A stretch of 64,000 nucleotides of DNA, from contig JALBYC010000029.1 in assembly GCA_023212645.1 (NCBI GenBank), positions 62,001 through 126,000 on the forward strand, given 5' to 3'. The notes under the pieces were generated by a model that ran no database searches, was not told the DNA's origin, and saw only the letters and a list, made by a program, of their open reading frames with translations. The stretch is from Farysia itapuensis (lineage: Eukaryota > Basidiomycota > Ustilaginomycetes > Ustilaginales > Ustilaginaceae). Positions 29,815-38,539 of the stretch are shown one piece after another. Position 1 is the first letter of the stretch. Each line of letters opens with the position of its first letter. A program made the position numbers and the translations under genes.

Positions 29815-32763
29815 TTATACGGCGCCATTGGCAAGCATGGTTACTCCGGCGGCGGTGGTCAAGATGCCAATCTTGGACATGGTGTTCTTTTTTTTGGCAG
29901 CCACGGCTTCTGGCGCCATGGCAGCTTCGCCCGCTACAGGCGCCTCGATGGTTCGGAGTCCTTTCTCTGCAACACCAGCACTTTCTGCCGCTGAGGCGCC
30001 TGCAAAGCGGAGCTCTTCAGCTGCGGCTGGAGATACGGGAAGACCCGCCCTGGCCATGGGGAACGAGGTTGCGGGAACAGATGCCGGCATACGTACCATC
30101 GCAGGTTGCGCAGCTCCAAGCATTCCACCAGCTGCACCTTGGGTTGTTCGCATAGCAGCTGTCCCAGTTTCGGCGCCTGCGCCTACCCCAGCTTCAGCTA
30201 GGCGCGCAACTCCGCCTGCTGCTGCACCTTCGGAAGCGATGACCGTACCCGCCTTTCCAGCCACCTCCAGGCCGGCTGTCCGGGCAGCAGAGCTTTCTGC
30301 TACCACCGTGGCTGCGCGAAACAGTCCAAATCCAGGGAGAAGTCTTTTAGAGATCAACGGGTCCGATGATCTTCCGAATGGTCGTCGCTTTTGTAGCACG
30401 GGACTGACTGGTGCTGGCGATGTAAGTTCTGTTTGACTAAAAGGTGCTGCAGTATTGGCGATGCCAAGTGGATAGTTCTTCGTTGGGACGATCGCAGCCG
30501 CTGCTGCTACTCCCGGGGTCAGTGCAGCCTGCGTCTGTGGCATTGGATCAGACTGTTTGGATCGAAGATACTGCGCGTACAAGTCTCCGCCGAGTGGTAC
30601 AGGTCCTTTTGTGTCCGCATTTGGCGTCACGTAAGGCACGGGTTTGCTCTGCTGCTTGGTGCTCACCATCACATTGGCCGCCAGCGTGCCAAAGAACATC
30701 GTCAGGCCGGAGATTTCGAGGAAACGTCCGGCTTTCGCACCCATACCAAGAAGGCGCTTCTCCAGGTGCGGCTCGGGGACTTCGACGCTATGCTCCGATC
30801 GTTTGCCGAGAATTGGACTGCCTGCTAGCTGCGCAGGGGCAAAATTAGCAGGGACGATGGGTGCGGCGTTGTTGGTGAGTGGCACCAGATTGGCAGGTAT
30901 GGCTCCGCTTGCCATACTGGGTGCACCGCCAGCAATTGGAACCGGGGTATTGAAGCCACTGTTCATGCTGGCCATGTCCACCGCTTGCGGAGAAAAGTTG
31001 ATCGCACTTCCGAAAGCTGCTGGGCTGGCGCTCGCCATTCCAGTCTCAGGCTGTTGTTGCGGCTGTTGCTGTTGCTGCTCCAAGAGCTTTTTCTGAGCTT
31101 CTTTCTTCTTCTTATCTTTTTCGGCCTCGCGATCCTCTGGGAACTGCGTTGCAGACTGCAAGTAGCCTAAGGCCAATCCAAAGGCCGCCAATGCTCCTCC
31201 CACCAGCATTTTTCCGCGCTTAACGAGTGAATTTTCTTGATTCACCTCTAGAGCTCGAAGCATTGACCTTTTGCTCAGGACAGGTTCTGCAGCTGAGCCA
31301 GCGGCATATAATGTCGAGGGAAGCCTACCGCCGCTGGCCTGTGTTGCTGTTACCAACTTGCGCTGTTGGTCCATCACAAGCTTTTGCTGAGCAACTAGTT
31401 GTTCAGCCTTTACTTGTTGTGTGAGTGTAGTATATCCAGGCATCGCATACGTCGCAAGCTGTCCCGGAGCACGATTGGGAACGCCAACAGCTCCATACGT
31501 GGGAGTATCGTCCAGCTCACCAATGATATCGCGATCCCGCGGATGCTCCGTACGCCATCGCGAGTGCGACACGCCGTGGTAAATCAGTGGGACCACGCTA
31601 CCGGCAGTGGCTGCCATAGCAATCTTGGACCACAAGCTAGAACCAGCTCCGTTGACGAATTGTCGCTTTTCAAGATCGTCTACCTGGTGTGAGGCCGCTG
31701 TTCGCTTCTGCAGGACTGGAACAAGGTTTGAGCTGATGGGGCCAGCACCTTGCGATATCGGCTCCAGGTTGGAAACACTAGCACCTATGCTTACTCCGCT
31801 AGGAATGCCATTGGCAGGGCTGGCAGCTCTATTACCAGTCATCAGAGGAGCGGGCTCCACCTGGGGAGCTGGATGTCCTGGAGAAGTGGCCAAGACGGTA
31901 TATGGATCCCTTTGCTTGAGAATGTCCGGATTGTACGGGTCAAACGGCGGCTTTTCGGCATCACTAGGTTTGTTCCGAACCATCCCCCAGAACCCAGGAG
32001 CAAACAACGCGCCAACTGCTGTGCCTGCACCAGCAGCGAGTAGCCAGCGCTTTTCAACCTCGACCTTGTTCCCCTCGTGTTCTAGTCCGGAATCGACGGA
32101 TGGCTCCATCTGAACACTACGCTTGCTCTTTGTGCTCGACGAGGTCGGCGGAGGCGTGAGAAGGGTAACCGACTGGCCATCCCATCGACCTGCATTGTCC
32201 AATAGTGTCGGCGGTGTAGGAGGCGAAGAAAATGGCACGGTAGCTGCATGCGTAGTTTTGACCGCGATGACAGTGTTAAAGACGTTCAGGACGGCAGCAA
32301 CACCACCGATGGAAGCAGAGAAACGGGTGATCATCGGGAACTTGGTCGACCGCTGGCCATGGTTTGCAATATGGAGAGTATCTTCATAGTGCATGTGTCG
32401 CTCTTTAATTTTCTTTTCCAGCCGTTCCTGCTGCTCGTACTCAAGATAGCGGTTCATCATCGCCTCGCCCTTTGCGTTCAGCTGTCCGCTGAAGTAAAGG
32501 CTTGGTCGGTGTGCGTCTCTTTGCTGTGCTTCGGATAGGAAATTTTTAGCAGATGCCAACGTCGCCCCTTTTGCCTTGCTGTCTCTGGCCACTGCTTCGA
32601 CTGACTCTTCCATAATCTCGGGCGAAGGTACAGCGCGGCGGGTGCGTTTACTTTGCTGAGTCCTTCTCGCTGGATGCCCGATCTGTCCAGCTGCTGCGGG
32701 TGCAGCTTGAGCTGCTACCGCCAAGCATAGCAAGCAAAAAAAAACGTAAAAATGTAGATGCAT
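29815..32763 (-). CDS. Secreted precursor with repeated Kex2-type sites and hydrophobic cassettes
   Basis: Single exon, 982 residues from the ATG at 32763. An N-terminal signal peptide (MHLHFYVFFCLLCLAVAAQA) is clear. KR sites occur at about residues 39-40, 214-215, 238-239, 353-354, 366-367, 498-499, 515-516, 654-655, 669-670, 792-793 and 806-807. The last nine or ten form five pairs: a KR, a short polar peptide of about 11-23 residues, a second KR, then a hydrophobic Gly/Ala-rich stretch of about 20-30 residues (for example LLAAGAGTAVGALFAPGFWG and MLVGGALAAFGLALGY), then a Pro-rich spacer. Second sites are 128, 149, 154 and 137 residues apart. First sites of cassettes 2-5 read PVLQKR, PVLSKR, PILGKR, PVLQKR. 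The layout fits a Kex2-processed polyprotein, as in the Ustilago repellent Rep1, though I see no sequence match to it. A multi-pass membrane protein is the alternative. Confidence 0.75.
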   Translation of the reverse strand: MHLHFYVFFCLLCLAVAAQAAPAAAGQIGHPARRTQQSKRTRRAVPSPEIMEESVEAVARDSKAKGATLASAKNFLSEAQQRDAHRPSLYFSGQLNAKGEAMMNRYLEYEQQERLEKKIKERHMHYEDTLHIANHGQRSTKFPMITRFSASIGGVAAVLNVFNTVIAVKTTHAATVPFSSPPTPPTLLDNAGRWDGQSVTLLTPPPTSSSTKSKRSVQMEPSVDSGLEHEGNKVEVEKRWLLAAGAGTAVGALFAPGFWGMVRNKPSDAEKPPFDPYNPDILKQRDPYTVLATSPGHPAPQVEPAPLMTGNRAASPANGIPSGVSIGASVSNLEPISQGAGPISSNLVPVLQKRTAASHQVDDLEKRQFVNGAGSSLWSKIAMAATAGSVVPLIYHGVSHSRWRTEHPRDRDIIGELDDTPTYGAVGVPNRAPGQLATYAMPGYTTLTQQVKAEQLVAQQKLVMDQQRKLVTATQASGGRLPSTLYAAGSAAEPVLSKRSMLRALEVNQENSLVKRGKMLVGGALAAFGLALGYLQSATQFPEDREAEKDKKKKEAQKKLLEQQQQQPQQQPETGMASASPAAFGSAINFSPQAVDMASMNSGFNTPVPIAGGAPSMASGAIPANLVPLTNNAAPIVPANFAPAQLAGSPILGKRSEHSVEVPEPHLEKRLLGMGAKAGRFLEISGLTMFFGTLAANVMVSTKQQSKPVPYVTPNADTKGPVPLGGDLYAQYLRSKQSDPMPQTQAALTPGVAAAAAIVPTKNYPLGIANTAAPFSQTELTSPAPVSPVLQKRRPFGRSSDPLISKRLLPGFGLFRAATVVAESSAARTAGLEVAGKAGTVIASEGAAAGGVARLAEAGVGAGAETGTAAMRTTQGAAGGMLGAAQPAMVRMPASVPATSFPMARAGLPVSPAAAEELRFAGASAAESAGVAEKGLRTIEAPVAGEAAMAPEAVAAKKKNTMSKIGILTTAAGVTMLANGAV

Positions 32764-33562
32764 GGTGATGGCCTTGATCAATACATGCTAGAATGCTTAA
32801 ACAAGCTGTGAGCGACCCAAGCTGTCTTTGGATGGAAACCAAGCACAATCAACGTCTCTGTTAATCTGACTCCCTGATGAAGCATGTCTGACAACATTGC
32901 TGGCACCCTGTGATTGTCATTTCCCACTCTCATTTCGGTCGGAGTATCCCCGCCAGCGAGCAACACTTATGAAAGCATCACGATGGGACTGCAGTCACGG
33001 CAGCAGAGGGAGGGATTCAACCCAGTTCTCTTTCGACATCAATCCCCGACATCGTTCATGACGCTGTTTTGCCCACATCTTCAGGAAATGGGTGTAAAAT
33101 ACTCAAATGGCGTATCTCCCACCTCTCTTGTGAATTATATGTTGCGCAGAGATGATGGTGTATTGTCAGCGCGAGATTGAGGTACGACAGCTTTGGTGCT
33201 TAGAAGCTTTCCAGCAGTATCATGCAATTTTATGTTGCCGAGGCAACACACTCTCATTTCGGCCCATATCTGCGTAATGTTCGCTAGCAGCATATGCGTA
33301 GACATTGCGCAGAGTACCCACTCTCAACGGCGTTTCCCTAATACTGACGAGCACGCAGCTAAGACGCGCATTTCATGTGTGCGAGGTGATCAGAGGTCGC
33401 GGTGCGGTCCGTGTTGGCGCTCGGTCCTCGACCAATTCTCATATCCTCAATGCGTGGATTTGAACCACTGTCTCCCCACTACCACCACATACCCCTTCGA
33501 GCAACCGGTCTTGCTTCGATTCCTTTCTACCTCTGGCAGGCTTCCGATTGTACTAAAGAACA
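32764..33562. promoter_or_regulatory. Shared divergent promoter of the two secreted-protein genes
   Basis: About 800 bp between the divergent polyprotein and CAP genes. No coding frame with family features. The last part before the CAP start is pyrimidine-rich. A shared promoter suggests possible co-expression of the two secreted products, which is an inference. Confidence 0.45.
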
Positions 33563-34894
33563 ATGGTCAGATTATCATCTGTGACACTACTGCTCGCTAT
33601 TTCAACATTGGTTCCCTTTGCCCATGCAAGCTCCCATCGTCGACACAGGACATTAGCACGGCGCTTCAGGGGGAGCCAAGACTGTCCCGACGCAGTTCCT
33701 CTCGGCAAGAAGGATCTCAACAGCTTCATATCCAGCGAGCTGGCCCAGATCAATTCAGAGCTGTTTGACAGTGGGGCCAAGGAGAAAAGTTCAACCTACG
33801 TTGACGAAAATGGAGTGCCCAAGAAGGTCAACGTCAAGGAGACAGTCACGAAAGAGCCGGGTGGAGGTACCTCAAGACATTGGTCGTGGTCATGGAGCTC
33901 ACATTCATCTTCGGATGGCCAAGGTGGTGAGGCAAACTTTCAACCGGATCGTTCTAGTGTTCTTGCACCTCCTTCCAAAGATTTTGAAGCACATGCCGGA
34001 GCCACACCACCTCCAGCGAGAATAGTATCCACTAACAGTCATCAGTACCAGTACGTCCATAACTATGGCCATCAAGGCGACAAGTCGTATGATTCGTCCC
34101 ACTACTCGTACTCGGACAGCTACGCGTCGTCGCTAATTGTGAACGACTATGTCATCACCTCGCACGTCTCAAGGTCAAACAACCCGGCACCGTTCAATGC
34201 TGCTGAGGTCGAGTGGCTGAAAGAGCACAGCTTTCCCGCAAGGATCACCGTGCCAAACGGTGCTCATATTCCCCGACCTGCTGATGCTGGGATCTGCAAT
34301 TCCAAATTTCCGTTCAGCGGCCAGACCTATCCAAATGACGGAACCAGTTCTCGATTTGAGACTGCATTCCCAGCTTCGCAGCTAGATCCCATGGCCAGGA
34401 AGGCGCTCGATATGCACAACATCGAGCGAGCTCGCTATGGTCTCGAGCCGTTGCAGTGGAACACGGAGCTCGCCAACATGGCGGCCTGCTGGGCTGACCT
34501 AAAAGCATACGGGCATTCTGAGGACCACTTCTGCGCGACTGGAGAGAACATTGCATACGGATATGGCGCTCCCTGCTACAACAATCCGCTCAGCGGCATG
34601 GAGAACGCAATCAACTCGTTCCTAGATGAGGACAGGATCTACGCCGCCAAGCAGCAATTTGGAGAAGATACGGGACACTGGACTCAAATTGTGTGGAAAG
34701 ACACAAGATTTGTTGGTTGCGCCACCTCGCAGCGCAAGAATTTCCTCGACGAACAGGACACATCTATTTACGTTGTCTGCGAATACTACCCAGCTGGCAA
34801 CGTCATGGGCCAGTTTGAGCTCAAGGTACCCACGCCCAAACCTCTTTCCCAGTACCGTTCGCAATGCTCTGTGAACGAGCTGCACTGGAGCTAG
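33563..34894 (+). CDS. Secreted CAP-domain (PR-1/SCP-like) protein
   Basis: Single exon, 443 residues. A signal peptide (MVRLSSVTLLLAISTLVPFA then HASS) is followed by a basic stretch RRHRTLARRFR with possible Kex2 sites, a long Ser/Tyr/His/Trp-rich N-terminal region (SRHWSWSWSSHSSSDG) and a C-terminal CAP domain from about residue 275: ALDMHNIERARYGLEPLQW, GENIAYGYG, the CAP1 motif GHWTQIVWK, and CAP2 YVVCEYYPAGNVMG, with paired cysteines. CAP proteins act outside the cell or at the wall, often in sterol binding; PR-1-like proteins of smut fungi have been reported as virulence-related. The gene is divergent from the polyprotein gene. Confidence 0.9.
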   Translation: MVRLSSVTLLLAISTLVPFAHASSHRRHRTLARRFRGSQDCPDAVPLGKKDLNSFISSELAQINSELFDSGAKEKSSTYVDENGVPKKVNVKETVTKEPGGGTSRHWSWSWSSHSSSDGQGGEANFQPDRSSVLAPPSKDFEAHAGATPPPARIVSTNSHQYQYVHNYGHQGDKSYDSSHYSYSDSYASSLIVNDYVITSHVSRSNNPAPFNAAEVEWLKEHSFPARITVPNGAHIPRPADAGICNSKFPFSGQTYPNDGTSSRFETAFPASQLDPMARKALDMHNIERARYGLEPLQWNTELANMAACWADLKAYGHSEDHFCATGENIAYGYGAPCYNNPLSGMENAINSFLDEDRIYAAKQQFGEDTGHWTQIVWKDTRFVGCATSQRKNFLDEQDTSIYVVCEYYPAGNVMGQFELKVPTPKPLSQYRSQCSVNELHWS

Positions 34895-36931
34895 TATTCT
34901 CTTCTTCCCCACTTAACACTGTCCTTACACGCTTGGCTCCATACCCCCTCTTTCGATCTGATTTTGTCTTTGAAGTCGAGAAATATCGAGCTGGTCTCGA
35001 GGCTTTGACTCCGTTGGACAATGATTGCCTTTTTTTTTTTTGTTGACGCCGCGCCTGCTGCGATACGGTCCAGCCGCTGTGAACCTTCAACCGGGCTTTA
35101 CCCGGCTCCGTGGCTGTTGTGAATGCGCTGGAGAACAAACCGATAAGTGACTGCTCAGGTGAATCTGTAAGCCGGGCTATGACCAGAGGCGCTGCGAGTC
35201 TGAGCTGTGCTCTTTGTGTCAACTAAGCAGAAGCGATCGATGCTGCCCACCAGTGGGCATGTCACAACCGGGAAGGGGGACGTGCCCTTGTGGGCTTGAA
35301 CGAGAGTGACCTGCACCGGCAGCTAGCTTACGCTACGCGATCCGAGCGCGACTGGGAGTGGCAGGTGCGCCTAGTTGGACATTCTCCTTCTTTGAATCTC
35401 CACCATCACCGTTGCCACGTCCAAGACGTTTGTCCCTCGGATTTGATCGTGTAGGCGCTGTTAGGACATGGACGTGTGACATCGCATCCGTGTACACGAG
35501 TGCACAGTCGATGGCAGAAGACTCCCAGTGAATTCCGACAAACAGGTTCAAGTAGCCGGATCGCATCTTGCTGACTGATGTCTCACAATCCTCTATCCTT
35601 CCAGCTTTGATGCGGCTGACAGCCAAGGGTGAGGCGAAGGTTACCACGATCGTCGTCAACGCGTGTCGCTCCTCGTCATCGAGACAATCCCTCTTCGATG
35701 ACGCAGACTTGTGCTGATCACAGCCAGAAGACCTCCGGCACCTCGTTCCCCTCTGAGCAAAGGTCAAGAAGACCCTGATGAGCCAGAGAGCATCTGAGCT
35801 CTGGGCCTGCAGGTCACTGTGGTGTCAATTGGTTCATAACTTCTCTGAACACCATCAGGGTATCTTCTTTTCCCGGTGTAATGATTTGAATTAACAGATT
35901 GTGTGTTCTAGACCTAAGTGGGACGTTATTGACAGTGTGCGCTCTATATAGCTACAGGCCACCAGCAACGCCTAGGTGTTATCCTGTGTCGTTGTCCTGT
36001 TTGTCGTGATGGCTGCAATTGTGTCCTAATTGCTGCGGAGGTACATGTCATGACAGGGAAATTTGGAATAATTTCGCCACCGTTTTGAGCGTCGGGGCTT
36101 TCCCTATCTGAGGAGAGTTGGGTGCAAGGGCCTGGAGTCCACCGTGCTGGCTGCGTTCGGTTAGGAGACTGCTTGGTTCCATGGCTTGCAGTGTTGCAAT
36201 GTCGCGCTGGCGCGTTGGTGTAGAGTTGGTATGGCAGGTGCCTCTGGGCCGATAGTCTGTGGCGATTTCACTTGGCCTTCCTTTGTGTGTGGGGTGGCGC
36301 GCCCTTCGTGGGCTTGACTTGGGTCGGACCGGCGCAGGTCGTTTCCTTCGGCCACGCGATCCGAGCGCGAAGGGTATCTTGGGGTTCTTTGGGCAGGGAT
36401 GGTCGGAATTCCCCCTCATTCGGACCTATCTACCAGTATCCCTGCACCGTCCAAGATTCTTGTCCCTGGCCTGGTCTCGTAGACGCCCGTCGTGCGAGGG
36501 CTTGTGGCGTCTTACCCGTGCTCGCAGGCGTATAGGCGATGCTGGCTCCGTTGCTCCGCGCCTCGACGGGAGCTCGGTCCTCGTGCCAAGGTCAGTTCTG
36601 CCGTACTCACCCAAAAGGTCTTGATAGCGATTTGCTGAAGTATCTACTAACCGTTCTGCTTCTAGCTTTCCGACAGCTTGTAGCCATCGGTGTCGCAGTG
36701 GTCATCCCGGTTGTCGTTGGCTCGTAGCCCTCCTCGTCATCGAGGCAATCTCTCGTCTATGGACAAGACCATGTGTGAAGCCCAGCTAGTGGGTCTTCAG
36801 CGTGATTTCTGAGCTCCCCTCCTGATCAACGGTCAAGAAGACCATAATGGGCAATGTGCGTCTCAGCCTAACCGTCACCGTAGTGCCGGTATGATACTGA
36901 TTCGCCTTGGCACCATCCAGATATCTTCTTT
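34895..36931. other. Gene-poor region upstream of tRNA-Lys
   Basis: About 2 kb without a supported protein gene. Apart from a T-tract at 35032-35041, the main content is two diverged copies of a roughly 600 bp segment (listed separately). A reverse frame of 144 residues at 35333-35767 lacks an ATG near its start and is not conserved between the copies. Confidence 0.45.
35280..35880. repeat. Diverged duplicated segment, copy 1
   Basis: Collinear with the segment at about 36296-36940. Shared landmarks: GCCCTT(C)GTGGGCTTGA, ACGCGATCCGAGCGCGA (35335 versus 36355), CCGTCCAAGA-type CGTCCAAGA, CCTCGTCATCGAG (35671 versus 36732), GGTCAAGAAGACC and the end ATATCTTCTTTTCCCGG-like GTATCTTCTTTTCCCGG. 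This copy stops just after TTCCCGG, which in copy 2 is the first bases of the tRNA-Lys gene. Copy 1 thus keeps a remnant of the tRNA 5' end but no tRNA body. Confidence 0.65.
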
Positions 36932-36940
36932 TCCCGGCTA
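36296..36940. repeat. Diverged duplicated segment, copy 2 (runs into tRNA-Lys)
   Basis: Second copy of the segment at 35280-35880, ending inside the tRNA-Lys(CTT) gene. It contains a possible plus-strand intron (36591-36666: GTCAGT start, CTACTAAC branch, TTCTAG end) at a place where copy 1 also has a branch-like CTGACT and CCAG, so an old plus-strand transcript is possible, but no conserved protein could be read. Confidence 0.6.
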
Positions 36941-37034
36941 GCTCAGTCGGTAGAGCGTCAGACTCTTAATCAAGGGTTTCCAAGATCATTCTTGGGTCAT
37001 CTGAATGTCATGGGTTCGAGCCCCATGTTGGGAG
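36932..37034 (+). tRNA. tRNA-Lys (anticodon CTT), intron-containing
   Basis: Acceptor stem TCCCGGC (36932-36938) pairs with GTTGGGA (37027-37033), with G as the next base. D-arm GCTCAGTCGGTAGAGC, anticodon stem TCAGA/TCTGA with loop CTCTTAA, and T-arm ATGGGTTCGAGCCCCAT are all present. An intron of about 30 nt lies one base after the anticodon; removal restores TCAGACTCTTAATCTGA. The intron contains a small hairpin (CCAAG...CTTGG). An oligo-T run (37037-37044) follows as the Pol III terminator. Confidence 0.95.
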
Positions 37035-37466
37035 ACTTTTTTTTGCTCGGTAGACGTCCGGAGTGAACAAGGCAGCTTTTTGTGTCTCCGAGCAATCGAT
37101 GTCATTCATTGGGCTTCTTTCGGATCAAAAGCGGCTCGTGTACACTCATGCTATGCGACAAGCTACTCCTTGCAGCCTTTAGGTCTGCCTCTGGCTTCAA
37201 CGACACAAAAGCGCATACATGAATTCTAATCACCACCTTCTGAGAGAAGTTTTGAAGGCAAGAACTCTCGAAGCTGGTGTCAATCACAGGGACCACTTCT
37301 TACCAACATGTTGTCTGTCCTGAGCAGTTGTTGCTCTTGGACTTCCCCATCATCGTTGAGGTTCCAGTTCGCTAGCCAGCTTGCCTCCAGCAAAAGAAAT
37401 CACAATCACAATCGTGTCACAAAAATGCACTTTGGCGTCAAAATTTAGGAGAAAAAAAAAGAACCA
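37035..37466. other. Spacer between convergent tRNA-Lys genes
   Basis: 432 bp with no gene. Each end carries an oligo-T terminator for the tRNA next to it (T-run at 37037-37044; A-run at 37451-37460, read as T on the reverse strand). Confidence 0.5.
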
Positions 37467-37567
37467 CTCCCAATAGGGGGCTCGAACCCCTGACATTCAG
37501 ATAAACCCAAGAATAACTTGGAGACTCTTTTAAAAGTCTGACGCTCTACCGACTGAGCTAATCGGGA
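37467..37567 (-). tRNA. tRNA-Lys (anticodon TTT), intron-containing
   Basis: On the reverse strand: acceptor stem TCCCGAT/ATTGGGA, D-arm GCTCAGTCGGTAGAGC identical to the CTT gene, anticodon stem TCAGA/TCTGA with loop CTTTTAA, and T-arm CAGGGGTTCGAGCCCCCTA. The intron of about 27-28 nt sits at the canonical 37/38 position and shares CTCCAAG...TATTCTTGGG with the intron of the CTT gene. An oligo-T run lies just downstream. Confidence 0.94.
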
Positions 37568-37726
37568 AAGAATGGACGAACTGTCTACTCAGCTTGTCCG
37601 CCCGAAGGCATTATATACATCAGTACAGACTCTGATCGAAATTGGATCAAGTAGTCACTCTCCGTTGCATTTACTTGAGCAAGTATAGTGGATGGTATTG
37701 TAAAGGTAGCGATAAGGAAGATGAGG

Positions 37727-38276
37727 CTAGGCTTTCTGTTGCTGGAGCTGAAGGTTGCGGTGCAACTCCGTCTTTACATCAACAACTCGGTCGAGAAGCT
37801 TCTGGATCACGTCCTCACGGTTCGACTCAAATGCCTTGTTGAGCTCCTCGAGCTTAGCCTCAGTGTCCTTGTCCACAGCAGTCTGACTCGATGACGATGT
37901 GCCCTCGTACTGTTGCAGGTGTAGAGTTTAGTGGGGTCGTTAGGTCTTGGGGCAGTGCACGCTCAACTTACCTCTTTCTGGAAGTTGGTGAATTCGGTTT
38001 CTTTCTTCGCTTTCAGATCTTCGATCTCCTTGGACGCTTCGTTGCGGGCATCTTTGAGCTTCTGCGTGCGGTCTGTTCATCCAACTTTTGTTTGAGTAGG
38101 ATGCAATGTTTTCGAATGAGGAGCTCAACACTTACACGTCCGGGCTTTTTGTACTATCTTGGCGGCCTCCTTCTCCGCCTCTAGGAGGGTCTGGATACCC
38201 TGAGATTGTTGCGCGGCCTACAAGAAGGGCTTCAGCTGTATGTCGCATGCTTGTAATGCGTGATGCCACTTACCAT
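37727..38276 (-). CDS. VMA10: V-type H+-ATPase subunit G
   Basis: Four exons: 38274-38276 (the ATG alone), 38136-38217, 37972-38072, 37727-37909; all phases agree, 122 residues. The product reads AAQQSQGIQTLLEAEKEAAK, then IVQKARTYRTQKLKDARNEA, the hallmark of subunit G, followed by a Glu/Lys-rich coiled coil. Subunit G forms the peripheral stalk with subunit E in the vacuolar proton pump. The start codon is followed directly by GTAAGT, so the whole protein apart from Met depends on splicing. Confidence 0.95.
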
Positions 38277-38539
38277 GTTGTTGCGGTGAGATGGGAGTAG
38301 GAATCAAGATATGAGAACCCCTTTGGCCCTATGAGATTTGAGAATTGAGCGACCGTGCACGTTATCAGATCTAACATGTGTGATCGCAGTTCGACGTTCG
38401 ACGTTCGAGCTGTTCCAGATTCACGTTTCGAGAAGTTTCATACCAACTCACACGAGCCAATCTTGAACGCCCTACACTCGTCCCACCTCCCTACTTCTTC
38501 TCAAATTCCGCATGCTCTTGTAGCGCCAGCGTTCGAGTA
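38277..38539. promoter_or_regulatory. Divergent promoter of VMA10 and PTA1
   Basis: About 260 bp. It contains a 7-bp unit GTTCGAC/G repeated three times in a row (38389-38409). No gene. Confidence 0.4.

Noticed and set aside
33455..33480. tRNA-like T-arm (reverse GGTTCAAATCC) near the CAP gene
   Set aside because: No matching D-arm, anticodon arm or acceptor stem could be found around it.
35333..35767. 144-codon reverse frame in the tRNA-flanking region
   Set aside because: No ATG near its start, no family similarity, and the duplicate copy does not keep the frame.
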